A DNA stretch of 64,000 nucleotides from Takakia lepidozioides (lineage: Eukaryota; Streptophyta; Takakiopsida; Takakiales; Takakiaceae): NCBI GenBank assembly GCA_030704615.1, contig CM060732.1, positions 60,865,053 to 60,929,052 of the forward strand. Reading direction: 5' to 3'. A program made the position numbers and the translations under genes. Below the pieces are notes generated by a model. That model was not told where the DNA came from and searched no databases. It was given only the letters and a program-made list of their open reading frames with translations. Positions 9,575 to 19,450 of the stretch are shown here, one piece after another (within the stretch, counting starts at the first letter, position 1; the number at the start of each line of letters is the position of its first letter).

Positions 9575-11885
9575 CTAGTAATCTTCATCTAGATTTATTA
9601 CTTCGTTGTCGTCATCTCCAGATGTTGATGAAGATGCTCCGGGTGTAGAGGACACGCCTCCACCAGTACGGAGAGCTCAAGCCTGGGCTCGAGTGGTCAA
9701 AGAGGGACCTAGTGTTGTGTGGTCCACCCTTGCCATCATGCGTAGCGTTCTAGGCGAGTGCTGACTCTCTTCCACATTTGCCAGAGCCGGGTGTGTCACT
9801 CTTGCTACGGCGGCATGCAATTTATCAATTAAATCCGATATGTTTGGAAGTGGCAAGAACATCCCTGGAATAGGGGCAACTTGGTCACGCCATGTGTCCT
9901 ACCAATACTTTAGAACACTCGTGATGGCAGCCTTGAAATTGTCCAATACCTCCTCCTGTTGGGGGTCTCTGCGCAACTTTGGAAGAAATGGCCCATCATC
10001 CCGACGGGGCATCCAGTACGTCTCATTCATATCCTCCCAACGGATGCTAACGGCCTCCAACTCCCTCAGAAATAGGTCTTTCCGAATCGGTTCGCGATTG
10101 TATGGGTCGTTTTCCGCTGGCACCCACGGATCCTCAGGCAGTCGGAAGAATCTTTGTCTGGTACAACTCCAATGCCCTCCCATGTTCCGGCAAAAAAGCT
10201 CCATTTGGACTGGGTCTCGTATGCCTCTAGCACGCACGGTTATTTCCCAGTTGGATGTCACCCCAAAGGTCACCGGATCTTTAACCCTAGTTAACGTTTT
10301 TGCATCCAAGGCGTGCATCTCTCTTGGAGCATCCCATGTCATTGTCTCCCCCCAGTGCTGCCAATTTAAAAAACCGTAAGGCGATACATCCAATGGCATG
10401 TTGTACCGGTTGTACTCGTATCCCGTGGGCATATTGTCTTGCAACCCAAACAACTCATAGAAACGTTGATGGATTGGTCTACGGCAGTCAGGGCATTGGC
10501 TGGCTCGCATGGCTGTCGATATGAAATATGTGGGATGGAACAAATGGCCACATGAACCAAACATATAGCCTCCCTCCGGTCCATAAGGGTTTAGGCACAT
10601 TGTGCACACCGTACCATCTATTACCCATGACGCTGGATTGCTCTGTGGTATCCACGTCCGTTTATCCTCATTAATGTAGGATGACATCCTCGGTCTGGTG
10701 TCCCACTCTTCCTCTACTTCCAAATCCCAGTTTATGCTATTATCAGAAATTGTATGCACAAAGTGCTCAAACATGGCATGCACATCACCCCATGTGATGA
10801 ATCCAGTGTACTTCGACGTGAATACATCACGCACAGTGTCGTGCCTTTGCAAATTAGCATAGATGCTATCTACGCTTCGATTCGACAAACGTGCTGCACG
10901 TTGGAGGAATGACAACGCTTCTTCTATCCGTGTTTTCCGCGATGCTAGATGGCCCGCCCATGTCACCCAATTCCGCCAATTCCCCTTCAACCATGGCCAC
11001 GATCGGATTTGCATGGCATTTGAGTACCGATATGTAACAGCCCTAGCTTGCTCGTGTTCCCCCACAAGCTGCTCTAATTCCTGTTCTTGGGCCGATGTAA
11101 TTTGCACGGCTGAACATTCCCCAGTTTCCACTATGGGATCCTTCCCTTTTCTTGCCCTCTCCGCCGCAAGTCTTTCTTCCTCAACCTTTGTCGGGTCCAG
11201 TTTAGACGTTTGCACTTCATTCCCATGCCCGATTGAGTCAACCCCGTCGATGACGTGGTCAATGTCCATTGGTGGCATATTCAAACGCGTCAATATGTCT
11301 TGCTCGTTGGTGATTGGCCTCGGGTCCTGAAGCACACCGCGTACGCTGTCGAGAGTCCCCAACCCCATTCTTTCCAGCAACTTCGCTAGTTGCCACCGTT
11401 GCAAATGAACAATATCCTGCAGATCTTTGATGTGCTATTGATGTGCGGCCAACTGTTCCTCCAACGGAGAGTGTACCTTGCCCCCCTCCACCTCAGACGT
11501 TGAAGGCCCGGCTGCGGAGACCTGTTGCGGCATATAATCTGGAGGTTGGTCTGCATTTCCTCCTTCTTCCACATCGTCGTTTCCATCCGCATTTCCTTTT
11601 TCTTCCACCTCGTCGTTTCCATCGAACCGTATGATGTCCTGCCTTTGCCGTATATACAAGTCTGGGATATCAGAGAACATGTATAGTCTAGTACGCTGTC
11701 TCGCAGTGATAGTTTGTCAATCCACCGGTCGCAATAAAATCGACTCTGTGTACAACATGGCCGCAAATAAATACGGGACCTTGTTGTTGACGAGCGGTTG
11801 ACCCCACAATGTTGTATGTACCTCCTCTGCCCTGTGGCGGAAATGCGGGTTGGCGCAGTAATGCAAGCTAGCTTGATTTTGTTTG
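9575..11885 (-). pseudogene. RING-like gene, about 770 codons open with four in-frame stops, 5' end cut by a retrotransposon
   Basis: One minus-strand frame runs from 11885 to a TAG at 9575 with no frameshift. It is interrupted only by TGA at 11719-11717, TAG at 11437-11435, TAG at 9901-9899 and TGA at 9679-9677. A RING-like cluster lies at 10604-10484: CTMC, 15 residues, CGHLFH, then CPDC. The sixth ligand expected after CGHLFHPT is Tyr (TAT, 10528-10526) instead of Cys, so the second zinc site is incomplete. RING proteins are usually E3 ubiquitin ligases, which is family knowledge and is not shown here. Near the start there is an acidic D/E/N-rich stretch, and downstream a KVEEERLAAERARKGKD coiled segment. 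The C-terminal ~200 residues are Trp/Pro-rich and unfamiliar. The gene converges on the kinase-like gene at 4391-5898. The frame is still open where gypsy element A begins, so the N-terminus is lost. Confidence 0.7.
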
Positions 11886-13578
11886 GTTCACTGTCTTGAG
11901 TTTTGGCGCCACTATGTTGGTTCCAACCAGTGAAGGTGTTCACGGACAATGTCACGGTGAAGTATTTTGCCACGCAGCCCAAGTTGTCCCCAAAACAACT
12001 TAGGTGGCAAGATACTTTGGCGGTGTTCGACGTGGATATCCAGTACAAACCGGGACGAGACAACGTGGTGGCCGATGCTCTAAGTAGAAAGCAGCAGCTC
12101 TTGTTGGTGTACAAGGGCGAGACGACGCTCCAAAGGAAGATCCGGAAGGCTTGCCGGAAGGATGAGCTGGCGAAGTCCGTGATGCAGGACTTGAGGATGG
12201 GGATTAAATCGCAGTTCCACTTGCAAAATGGACTGCTCCGGTATAAACAAAAGCGTCTCTACGTGCCGAAGGGAGGGATCAGAGATAGCCTCTTGAGAGA
12301 ATGCCATGATAGCCCGCTTGCAGGCCACAGCGGAGCCAAGCGCACTGCGGCACTCTTGAAGAAAGAGTATTTCTGGCCCAAACTGAGGGAGGAGGCAGAG
12401 GAGGATGTCAAGACATGCACCACATGCCAACAAAACCGGAGCGAGTACAAAAAGCAAGCGGGGCTGTTACAACCCTTGCCGATTCCAGAGGGGACTTGGG
12501 AAAGCGTCTCGATGGATTTCATGACTGCTATGCCGCTATCAAAAGGATTCGATGCAATCATGGTGGTGGTGGATAGGTTCAGTAAAATGGGCCATTTCAT
12601 CCCCACCAAGGAGACGGCAACGGCGCAGGAGACATGGCGACTTTACTTCGCCCACGTCTTAAAGCATCATGGAATCCCGAAGGATATTGTCTCGGACCGC
12701 GATCCAAAGTTTACGAGTAAATTTTGGAGGGCACTTTGGAAGAAGATGGGGACGAGGCTGAAGATGAGCACCGCCTTCCGACCTACGACCGACGGCCAAA
12801 CAGAAAGAGTGAATTCCGTAGTGAAGCAGATCTTGCGGAATTACGTGTCGGCAGACCAAACAGACTGGGTGGAACACTTAGACGCGGCAGAGTTCTGTTA
12901 TAATAACACATAACACTCCGCAACGGGAGTTTCCCCTTTCGTATTGGTCTATGGAAAGCACCTCTGGTGCCGACAAGTTGGGCCGCCCAGGACGTTGAGG
13001 AACCGACAGTAGCGGCGGTACTGGAAGAACGCGAACGTTTGTTGAAGCTCGCAAAGTACAACATTGCCAAAGCTAGGAAACGGTATGAAAGGCAGGCGAA
13101 TCGGAATCGGAGGGAAGTGAAGTTTGAGGCAGGCACGGAGGTCTGGTTGAACATCAAGAATTTCCGACTACCTCCGGAAGTGAGTCCGAAGTTTGTACCT
13201 CTGTATGCGGGACCCTTTCGCATTCGGAAGGTTATGAATGAGGATGTGTATGAATTGGAGCTGCCGGCAAACAGCAAGGTGCACCCAGTATTCCATGTCT
13301 CCCTTTTGAAGCCTTACTTCAAAGATGAAGCGCGTCCGAATCGGCATCAAGTGTCGCGTCCGCCACCTATGCTGTTGGATCATGAAAATGAACCTGAGTA
13401 CGAGGTGGAGGCAATACTTAAGTCGAGGAGGTTCAAGAACCAAGAAACGGAGTATCTTGTCAAATGGAAGGGCTATCATCATGTGGAGGCATCTTGGGTG
13501 CGTGCCTCAGAAATGGGAAACGCATCCGAGGCGGTTGCAGCTTTCGAAGGGCGACCTCAAAAGCGGAAGAAGCGTTGA
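11886..13578 (+). pseudogene. Gypsy A pol remnant: RNase H end, integrase, chromodomain
   Basis: Reading order: the last part of RNase H (DNVVADALSR near 12060), the HHCC zinc-binding region of integrase (H-x-GHSGAKRT ... CTTCQQNR), the integrase core (SMDFMTAMP, DRFSKMGH, VSDRDPKFTS, STAFRPTTDGQTERVN), then a C-terminal chromodomain (YEVEAIL...YLVKWKGYHHVEASW). Compared with element B there is a nonsense change at 12911-12913 (GAA to TAA) and a 1-bp loss near 12955-12960 that shifts the frame. The chromodomain places it among plant chromoviruses. Confidence 0.9.
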
Positions 13579-13601
13579 TGGGGACATCAACCTTGGAGCA
13601 T

Positions 13602-13612
13602 GGGGGAGGAAA
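13602..13612 (+). promoter_or_regulatory. Polypurine tract of gypsy A
   Basis: GGGGGAGGAAA directly precedes the LTR start TGCATGC. The same tract lies at 60875-60884 on the minus strand in element B. It is the expected plus-strand priming site. Confidence 0.8.
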
Positions 13613-14655
13613 TGCATGCTTAGCCCGGCTTAGCTAGCTTAGGAATCCGATTGCAAAAACTTGTATTGTACAAAACGTGCTATAAATGAAATGGCTTCCA
13701 AATGTTGTGCGTCCTATTTTGTTTGGAATGGTGATGCATGGTATGGTTGGCTAGTGTGTAGAATGCATGCTAGCTTATAAAAGTGGGAGAGGTAAATTGG
13801 GTCAATCGTGTGTTTGCGTAGTGCCGAAATCGGGTGACCCCTATCCAAGGGGCAAGGAAACTTGCGCCTTCTTTGGGAGTTCACGTGCTAGTGCGCACCT
13901 GGCGCGTGCGCGTACTATAACTGCGCTACCGAGGGGGTTGCCTTGTAGTGCGGGCTAACGCGGAAGCTACGTGCTTCCGTTCACGTACTATAATCGTGTA
14001 GCCTCGGGACGAAGTCGTAGTGCGGGTTCGGCGTGTTCCCGTACCTCAGGCCAGCATTCCAAGGCGGACCCAATTGTAGTGATTGGGACGCACGGTTGGT
14101 TCAAGGTTATCTTCCTAGTCAAAGAGGGTTCCAGGTGAACCCTTGCTCAAGGTGATGCCAAAAGCGGCATCATGAGCGGTTGCAAGCAATGTTGTTGCAG
14201 TAAGGCGATTCGATCCTCGGGGAGGATTGTTCCTTGGCCTTGAAGTAGGCCAAGAAGAGTGCACTGGGAGGAGCTGGAGAGGCTCCACCCTTGGCCGGGA
14301 CTTGGAGGAAGTCGGCCGAACTAGCTAGTGGAGAGTAGAGTCAAGTGTGGGGTTTGGTTCTTTGCCATGGGACGCCATGGTGCAAGCCCGTTGGTGACCA
14401 AAAACTAGTGAGTAAGCGAGCGAGCCGAAAAGCGACCAAAGAGTGGGGAGCTGTTCCAGACTGCCATCTACAAAGGGAATTCCACTAGGCCCAAATAGGT
14501 GGAGGGTTTAGTGGGAGAGCGAAGGGGGACTGTTATGTCCCGGTGAGCAGCCGAAACTCCAAGTTGGCCCGACGGCCAGGTTGGGAGTCAGGCGCGCGCA
14601 TCAAAGCGAGTAACTATGACTTGAAGGGGAGCTTACCGAAGTGAGATGCGCGACA
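13613..14655 (+). repeat. 3' LTR of gypsy A, 1043 bp, with internal deletion
   Basis: It starts TGCATGC and ends GCGCGACA. Relative to the 1598-bp LTR of element B it lacks about 553 bp; the junction is at about 14378-14384, inside GGTGC. GGTGC flanks both sides of the missing segment in B (60104-60108 and 59551-59555). The lost part includes the TATA-like box. Confidence 0.85.
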
Positions 14656-17400
14656 AATAGGCTATGAAGGCCACCTTTGCTGCTGCCAATAAGGCTTCCA
14701 CATAATTTGGCTATGGTGCCATCTCCCAAGTTGGGGTGCAACAATTGCAACACCTTCACCTGATGCGCACACATATTACTTTTGCGGGCATAACGACAAT
14801 CGCAACATCCCAGTTGGACTGTGGATTGTGAACCGTATAGGTAGTCCCCTCATCCCAAATACATTTGACACTGGCGATGCTCCCTTCTGTCAGCGGAAGG
14901 TTCATATTGCAATCGGGAATCTGTTTGACAAGCAAAATAAAGCTACACACAAACCCTTCAAGTCGCTTGTTGCGGATGAAGCCATAGGTTTTGGCATAGG
15001 ACATATACCAGTAATGAGTAAGAAAATCACCTGTGAGTTCATGAATGAGCCAATCGACTCGTCTGCTGACCAGTTTGCTCTTTGTGCATTTCAGTTGTGC
15101 CTTCAGATTGCCATGATAAGCTTCAATGGCGGCGTTTGTGTCTTGTCCTGCGTGTGGAATGTTGCGAGAACCCATTGTCCACATCTTAGCTTTAGGAACC
15201 CACTCTTGCTCCAAGTAGTCACAAAATTCACTTACAGTGTAGTACTTGAAACGTAAATTCACAAGTTTGCACACTGCCCATGCTTCACCTGCGTGACGCG
15301 TCACCCTCGCTTTTTGCAGCACTATACATGATTTTTGACATATCTTGCATGACACATGCACGCAAATCTGCATATTTGATCTTAGACACACATTCTTTTG
15401 CCATGCTCTCTTCACATGCCAAAGGCATAGAAAAACTGCAGACTGCCCCCACACGGCCCTGACATAGAAAGATATGTGACAACATTATAATGTGGAGATG
15501 TGCAGAAAACCAAAGAATTCCAGAGAGTTGCGAATCGGGATTCACCTGATTGCTTTTATTTTAACATCCCCATCATCAACAATGAAAGCATGTGGGTACC
15601 ATCCTGCCTGGTGAGCCTGAAGCTTCCCGTTCACTGCGGACATCCATGGCTCCAAATCGATTGTCTTTGATCTTGCTGTGATGATGAATGCAACTGGGAT
15701 TCCATTCAACCACTCGTCAAATACCATCATGGTGTATAGCGGGTACTACATAAACAACAATCAATGTACAACAATTGAGGCAAATTTGTATGGAGAAAGC
15801 AGTGAGTAGAAGATTTGTACGATGTGAGGATGCAGTATGGCAAGTACACCTTAAACCTGGCTTCAACAATGCAATGAAGTGAAAAGGGAGATCCCACCTT
15901 CTTCTCATTGGTTCCGAAGATGGCGTCGCATGCGACAATTCGGTGATGGCCAAATTTCAACATTTGATCTCGTTGCCATACTGTTTGTATGCCAAGAATG
16001 AATGGAAGATCAAGCTTGATGTCACTGGATGTCCAAGCCTTGTGGTTATTTTCTTCTTGGTAGTAGCTGAAAACACTGGCCATATTTTCATGCACCCACA
16101 TGCGGACACTCTGTGCATCATTTGGGTGGTTTTTGAATGTCTTTTCATCGCATAGCTTCGCAATATTCCGTATGTTATGGGAGAGGAGAAAAGTGTCACG
16201 GCTGACGTCCAGCCCTTGCTCCATCAACTCCTTCACTCGCATGGTGTGCTTGCCATTATCTTGTTTATGCTCAGCCCAAGACGTAAATTGTGCAAAATCC
16301 ATGATTTCATGTCATCACTAAGATGGGGATCCATTGCACATCGGTTCAACTGACATGAAGGTCCGTGGCATATCTGACCTCTTCCATTTACATGTTGTTT
16401 CTCATAATAAATTATCTCTGCGATAGCAGGGTCCAGGTAGCATTGCTTGACAGCAAATCGGCACATGCATCCTCTTTTGATGTCTTCTCCTGTTTTGTTG
16501 TTTGTAGTCCTTTTTTGTTTAGGTTTTTTTCCTATGGATGCTGGCCCCACTATAGACTTTCTCCCCCTTTTCTTGGGTGGACCTGCATGACATTTCTTCG
16601 CACGCATAGCCTCTGTTACCTCCACAATGTTCAGGGTATTGTCTTGTGGGCCATAGGCGCAGTGATACCTACGCCAAGAACATGAGTGGCCTTTTAGAAC
16701 CGCTCTTATGAAAAGCATAAGTGCATGGCTAGTGGGATTGGACAAAACCTGTATAGTGGGCAACATTCATTTCATTTTTCATGAATCATGGCATGCTCAA
16801 CTTCATACCTTGTAATGTTCATGGCACTATTGATGCGTGGTGCCTGGAGACTCCCAGCAGGGGTGCCTTTCTGTCGATGAGTGCGGAATGTGCATGGGGC
16901 TTCCTTCTGGGAGGACTCACCAGCAATGAAGTCCGCCACCCGATTCCAAGGAATATATGCAATTTTAGCTATGTTCTCATCAGGTATCTGTCCATGCCAT
17001 TGGGACCTCCATTGCAAGTCATGGTTTGTGAAAGCACCTGTCTTTGGTGTCTGTAGCTGACTTTGCAGATTAGAAAGAAGGAGGGGCAAAATCTTGCCAT
17101 GTTCAACCTCTTCAGCCATGCTTACAGAAATAAGACGCTTCTGAGTTTGTTGATGTCCTCTTTCGCTGTCGTATCCTTACACACGCCTCATACTCTTTTA
17201 TTCTGCACTCATATTCTGGGCATGTATAATGGAATGTAGCATGTTCATGTGGGCAAGCTAGAAACGCATAGAGAGAACTGCTGTACGAAGAAATGCACGA
17301 TGAGGGTAGCAAAACCCTCCATTGGGGTGGCAGTGTATGTGACGACGTGGCATATATCCCAACGTCCATTCTCTTTCTTCAGATTTGCCATTTTAAAATT
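14656..17400 (-). pseudogene. MULE-type transposase relic
   Basis: On the minus strand, N- to C-terminal pieces are: a segment with EVEHGKILPLLLSNLQSQLQ (about 17120-16780), a Cys/His and basic segment (KRGCMCRFAVKQCY, 16766-16233), then the catalytic region in several frames: VACDAIFGTNEKKVGSPF (first Asp), MVFDEWLNGIPVAF, AFIVDDGDVKIKAI (second acidic site), VFLCLWHVKRAW, and DTNAAIEAYHGNLKAQL with the third acidic residue. Block order and motifs follow plant MULE/FAR1-like transposases. Frameshifts and small intron-like gaps break it, and the C-terminal SWIM finger is not intact. Its 3' end stops at the gypsy LTR boundary at 14655/14656. Confidence 0.75.
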
Positions 17401-17640
17401 TGAAAAGATGTCAGAACGAATTTGAATTGAGGGCATGATGTATGTTTGGGATACCATGTGGCATGGGGAGGATGAAGGCATGCATGGGGGATGGAGGACG
17501 ATGCCATGCATGAGGTGAGGATGGGAGGCAGGATGGGGATGCGGGTGAGGACATGTGTCATGTCCTGGCAGAGGGAACATGAGGCGCGGGAGGGCGTGCT
17601 GCGCGGTGTGCGGGCGATGGAGGCGGGGGTGGGCAGGCAG
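17400..17640. other. No gene seen; possible 5' end of the MULE
   Basis: Purine-rich, GC-skewed sequence upstream of the transposase N-terminus. I found no terminal inverted repeat. Confidence 0.3.
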
Positions 17641-18480
17641 AACCGGCTCCCTCGCATTCAACTCCAGGGCCCCATCTATTACTTGGCTTTACCTAATATG
17701 GATGGTATACCCTCCGGAAGGTTGTTCCTATCACATTACACATTGAAAAAATCCATACATTATTTACCTTGCAGAAGGTTCTTCTTTCTGAATTCTTATA
17801 AAGAGGTTGTATCTAGGATTGCATATAGTATAGTGGTTTACCCTCTAGACAGTTGTTCCTGTCACATTGAGCATTGAAAAAATCCATACAAAACATATTC
17901 ACCTTACAGAAGGTTGTTCAACGTGAATTCTGTCTTAACAGATTATGTATGGGATTTTACCTAGCATGGTGGTATATATATATATATGTTTGACCCCTCC
18001 CGAAGGAAGCGTAAATTATGGTGTCTCTTCACCCCGAAAGGTTACTGCCTTTTGCTAGGAAGGTGGACACCTTTGTGACACCAAGGGTGGATTGAACCCA
18101 CAACCACTTCCGAGGTGGTAGCCCATTACCACTGGGCTACAACTTGGTTGTCGCATGGTGGTATATCCTTCATAAGGTTGTTCCTGTCACATTCAACATT
18201 GAAAAAATTCATACAACAGTATTTAGGTTGTGCTGATGCATTCAAGTGACATAGTTATCCCTCCGAGATGTTATAGTTCTTAATTCTTCTACAAAGATTT
18301 CAAGTGACCCATCTTCGTTTAACTAATATGGCGGTTTATCCTCCAGAAGGTTGTTCCTCTCAGATTCCGCATTGAAAAAATCCAAATAACAATATTTATC
18401 TTAGAAAAGGTTCTTCCTTCTCAATTCTTTATTAAGAGGTTATATCCAAGATTTAATCGAATTGTTTTTTGCGCTCAATA
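17640..18480 (+). repeat. Tandem repeat of ~150 bp interrupted by a SINE
   Basis: The unit runs: TGGTATACCCTCCGGAAGG, TTGTTCCTATCACATT, ACATTGAAAAAATCCATACA, TTTACCTTGCAGAAGGTTCT, TCTTTCTGAATTCTT, AAAGAGGTTGTATCTAGGAT. It recurs from about 17700, 17835, 18165 and 18330. The copy at 17960 is split by the SINE at 17978-18152, whose flanks rejoin the unit. The repeats are noncoding. Confidence 0.75.
17978..18152 (-). mobile_element. tRNA-derived SINE with 14-bp target-site duplication
   Basis: On the minus strand from 18152: TAGCCCAGTGG fits RNA polymerase III box A and GGTTCAATCC fits box B at tRNA-like spacing. A unique body follows, then a 3' region with AGAGACACCATAATTTACGC and an AT-rich tail. 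GCATGGTGGTATAT flanks it at 17964-17977 and 18153-18166. Its 3' part recurs at 30969-31021. Confidence 0.85.
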
Positions 18481-18514
18481 GTTTAAGATATGCTAAACAA
18501 ACATTTTACGTTTT

Positions 18515-18700
18515 ACGGGCCAGAGCCCCAGCCTGGGCGGGTAGGCTGGGGCTGGCAAGGTGTTGGCGGGCCCGCCAAGAGCTTGAAGTTTTGCCATTTT
18601 GGAGCCAATGGAGAGGGGTGCGGGCCCATATGTGCCCCAAGCCAGTGGGGGACAAGGGAGCCACAGTCACGACGTGGCTACCGAAAATTTGCGGGCGTCA
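18515..18700 (+). repeat. Dispersed GC-rich repeat R2, direct copy
   Basis: Partner of the inverse copy at 3085-3330. It contains GCCCCAGCCTGGGCGG followed by TAGGCTGGGGC, a local inverted repeat, and GTGGGGGACAAGGGAGCCA. Confidence 0.55.
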
Positions 18701-19345
18701 ACATGTGACGATTTTTCGCCATAAGAAAGATACTAATAACCAGGGACATATATATATATATATATATATATGGAAGACAATAGGAATAATGTAAGAACTT
18801 AATGGATGCTTGCGATCTGACAGTACTTTCGCAGGATTCCAGCAGCCTGGGCTCCTCTGGCGGGGCCCCTGTCAAATCCTCCCCATCCCCTCTTATCTCG
18901 GTTTCACTCTTAAATACTTCTCTTGTAGTGTAACCCGTGTAACCCCCTATCTACCATTCAGTTCCATGTCACTCTCAAGAGAGGGTGGGAAAGATTTGAC
19001 ATGCCGGAAACCAGCATACAATCCTGTCATGCACGTGTGCATTGAGTTCTTACATTATTCCTATTATCTTCTGTATGTATATAAATATAAATATAAATAT
19101 AAATATATAAATATATAAAGGAACACATGGGAGCGACAGCTCACAAATCAGTATATATATTATGCCCCAATTTGGAGCTTCTTTTGATTCTTGTAAATTT
19201 TACCTCTAAAAGGGATATTTTGGTCTATAAAGGTCTGATCCTTAGGGAATATTTGTTAAAATACATTCATTTTCTCTTAATAATTCAACTTGTAAGAATA
19301 ATAATAATGATAATATGGTTGTAGTATATATATACGAAGACAAAT
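18690..19345 (+). repeat. Dispersed repeat R1, copy C, split by a MITE
   Basis: 18700-18760 (GACGATTTTTCGCC, AGATACTAATAACCAGGGA) matches 29345-29390. 19160-19330 (TTTTACCTCTAAAAGGGATA, TTTTGGTCTA, CTCTTAATAATTCAACTT) matches 29415-29524 and continues as 30281-30340 in copy B. The MITE at 18769-19072 separates the two parts. Confidence 0.7.
18769..19072. mobile_element. MITE-like element with ~38-bp terminal inverted repeats
   Basis: The left end (GAAGACAATAGGAATAATGT, AAGAACTTAATGGATGC) and the right end read in reverse complement (GAAGATAATAGGAATAATGT, AAGAACTCAATGCACAC) are near-identical. The interior has no ORF. It also has an inner inverted pair: CCTGTCAAATCCTCCCCA near 18866 against TGGG-AAAGATTTGACATG near 18988. 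Related ends occur at 19385, 31950 and 35600-35710. Confidence 0.75.
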
Positions 19346-19450
19346 GATAGGAATAATGGTTTCTTTTTATTTAAAAAATAATAATAATGTAAGAACTTAA
19401 TGGACGCTATGCGATCTGTTCGTATTCTAGGGACAACTGAAGGTGGGAGA
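19346..19450 (+). mobile_element. Left end of a second MITE copy
   Basis: ATAATGTAAGAACTTAATGG followed by ACGCTATGCGATCTG matches the left end of the MITE at 18769. The copy then passes into the tandem repeat at 19450 without its right end. Confidence 0.55.

Larger units (their letters stand above)
11886..14655 (+). mobile_element. Ty3/gypsy chromodomain retrotransposon A, 5'-truncated
   Basis: It matches element B (59277-64000, minus strand) closely from CACTGTCTTGAG at 11886 to the LTR end at 14655. The 5' LTR, gag, protease, RT and most of RNase H are missing. The left junction falls inside an open frame of the RING-like gene and the right LTR end abuts the MULE relic at 14656. Left truncation is unusual for an LTR element and implies recombination or deletion after insertion. 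Confidence 0.9.

Noticed and set aside
9840-10379. Plus-strand ORF opposite the RING-like gene
   Set aside because: Antisense shadow of a long minus-strand reading frame with clear zinc-ligand motifs.
4873-11719. Stop codons repaired by U-to-C RNA editing
   Set aside because: All six stops would be repairable that way, and such editing is known in organelles of ferns, lycophytes and hornworts. These are nuclear genes and one also has a frameshift, so deamination decay is the simpler explanation.
3655-11885. An inserted piece of a giant DNA virus
   Set aside because: Kinase and RING genes occur in such viruses, but no hallmark gene (capsid, packaging ATPase, polymerase) is present, and the motifs resemble plant proteins.
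11386-12114. 242-codon minus-strand ORF spanning the gypsy junction
   Set aside because: It is an out-of-frame shadow joining antisense retrotransposon sequence to an alternative frame of the RING-like gene.
18080-18152. A tRNA gene on the minus strand
   Set aside because: Box A and box B fit, but the arms do not fold into a complete cloverleaf by eye, and the unit has a SINE body with target duplications.
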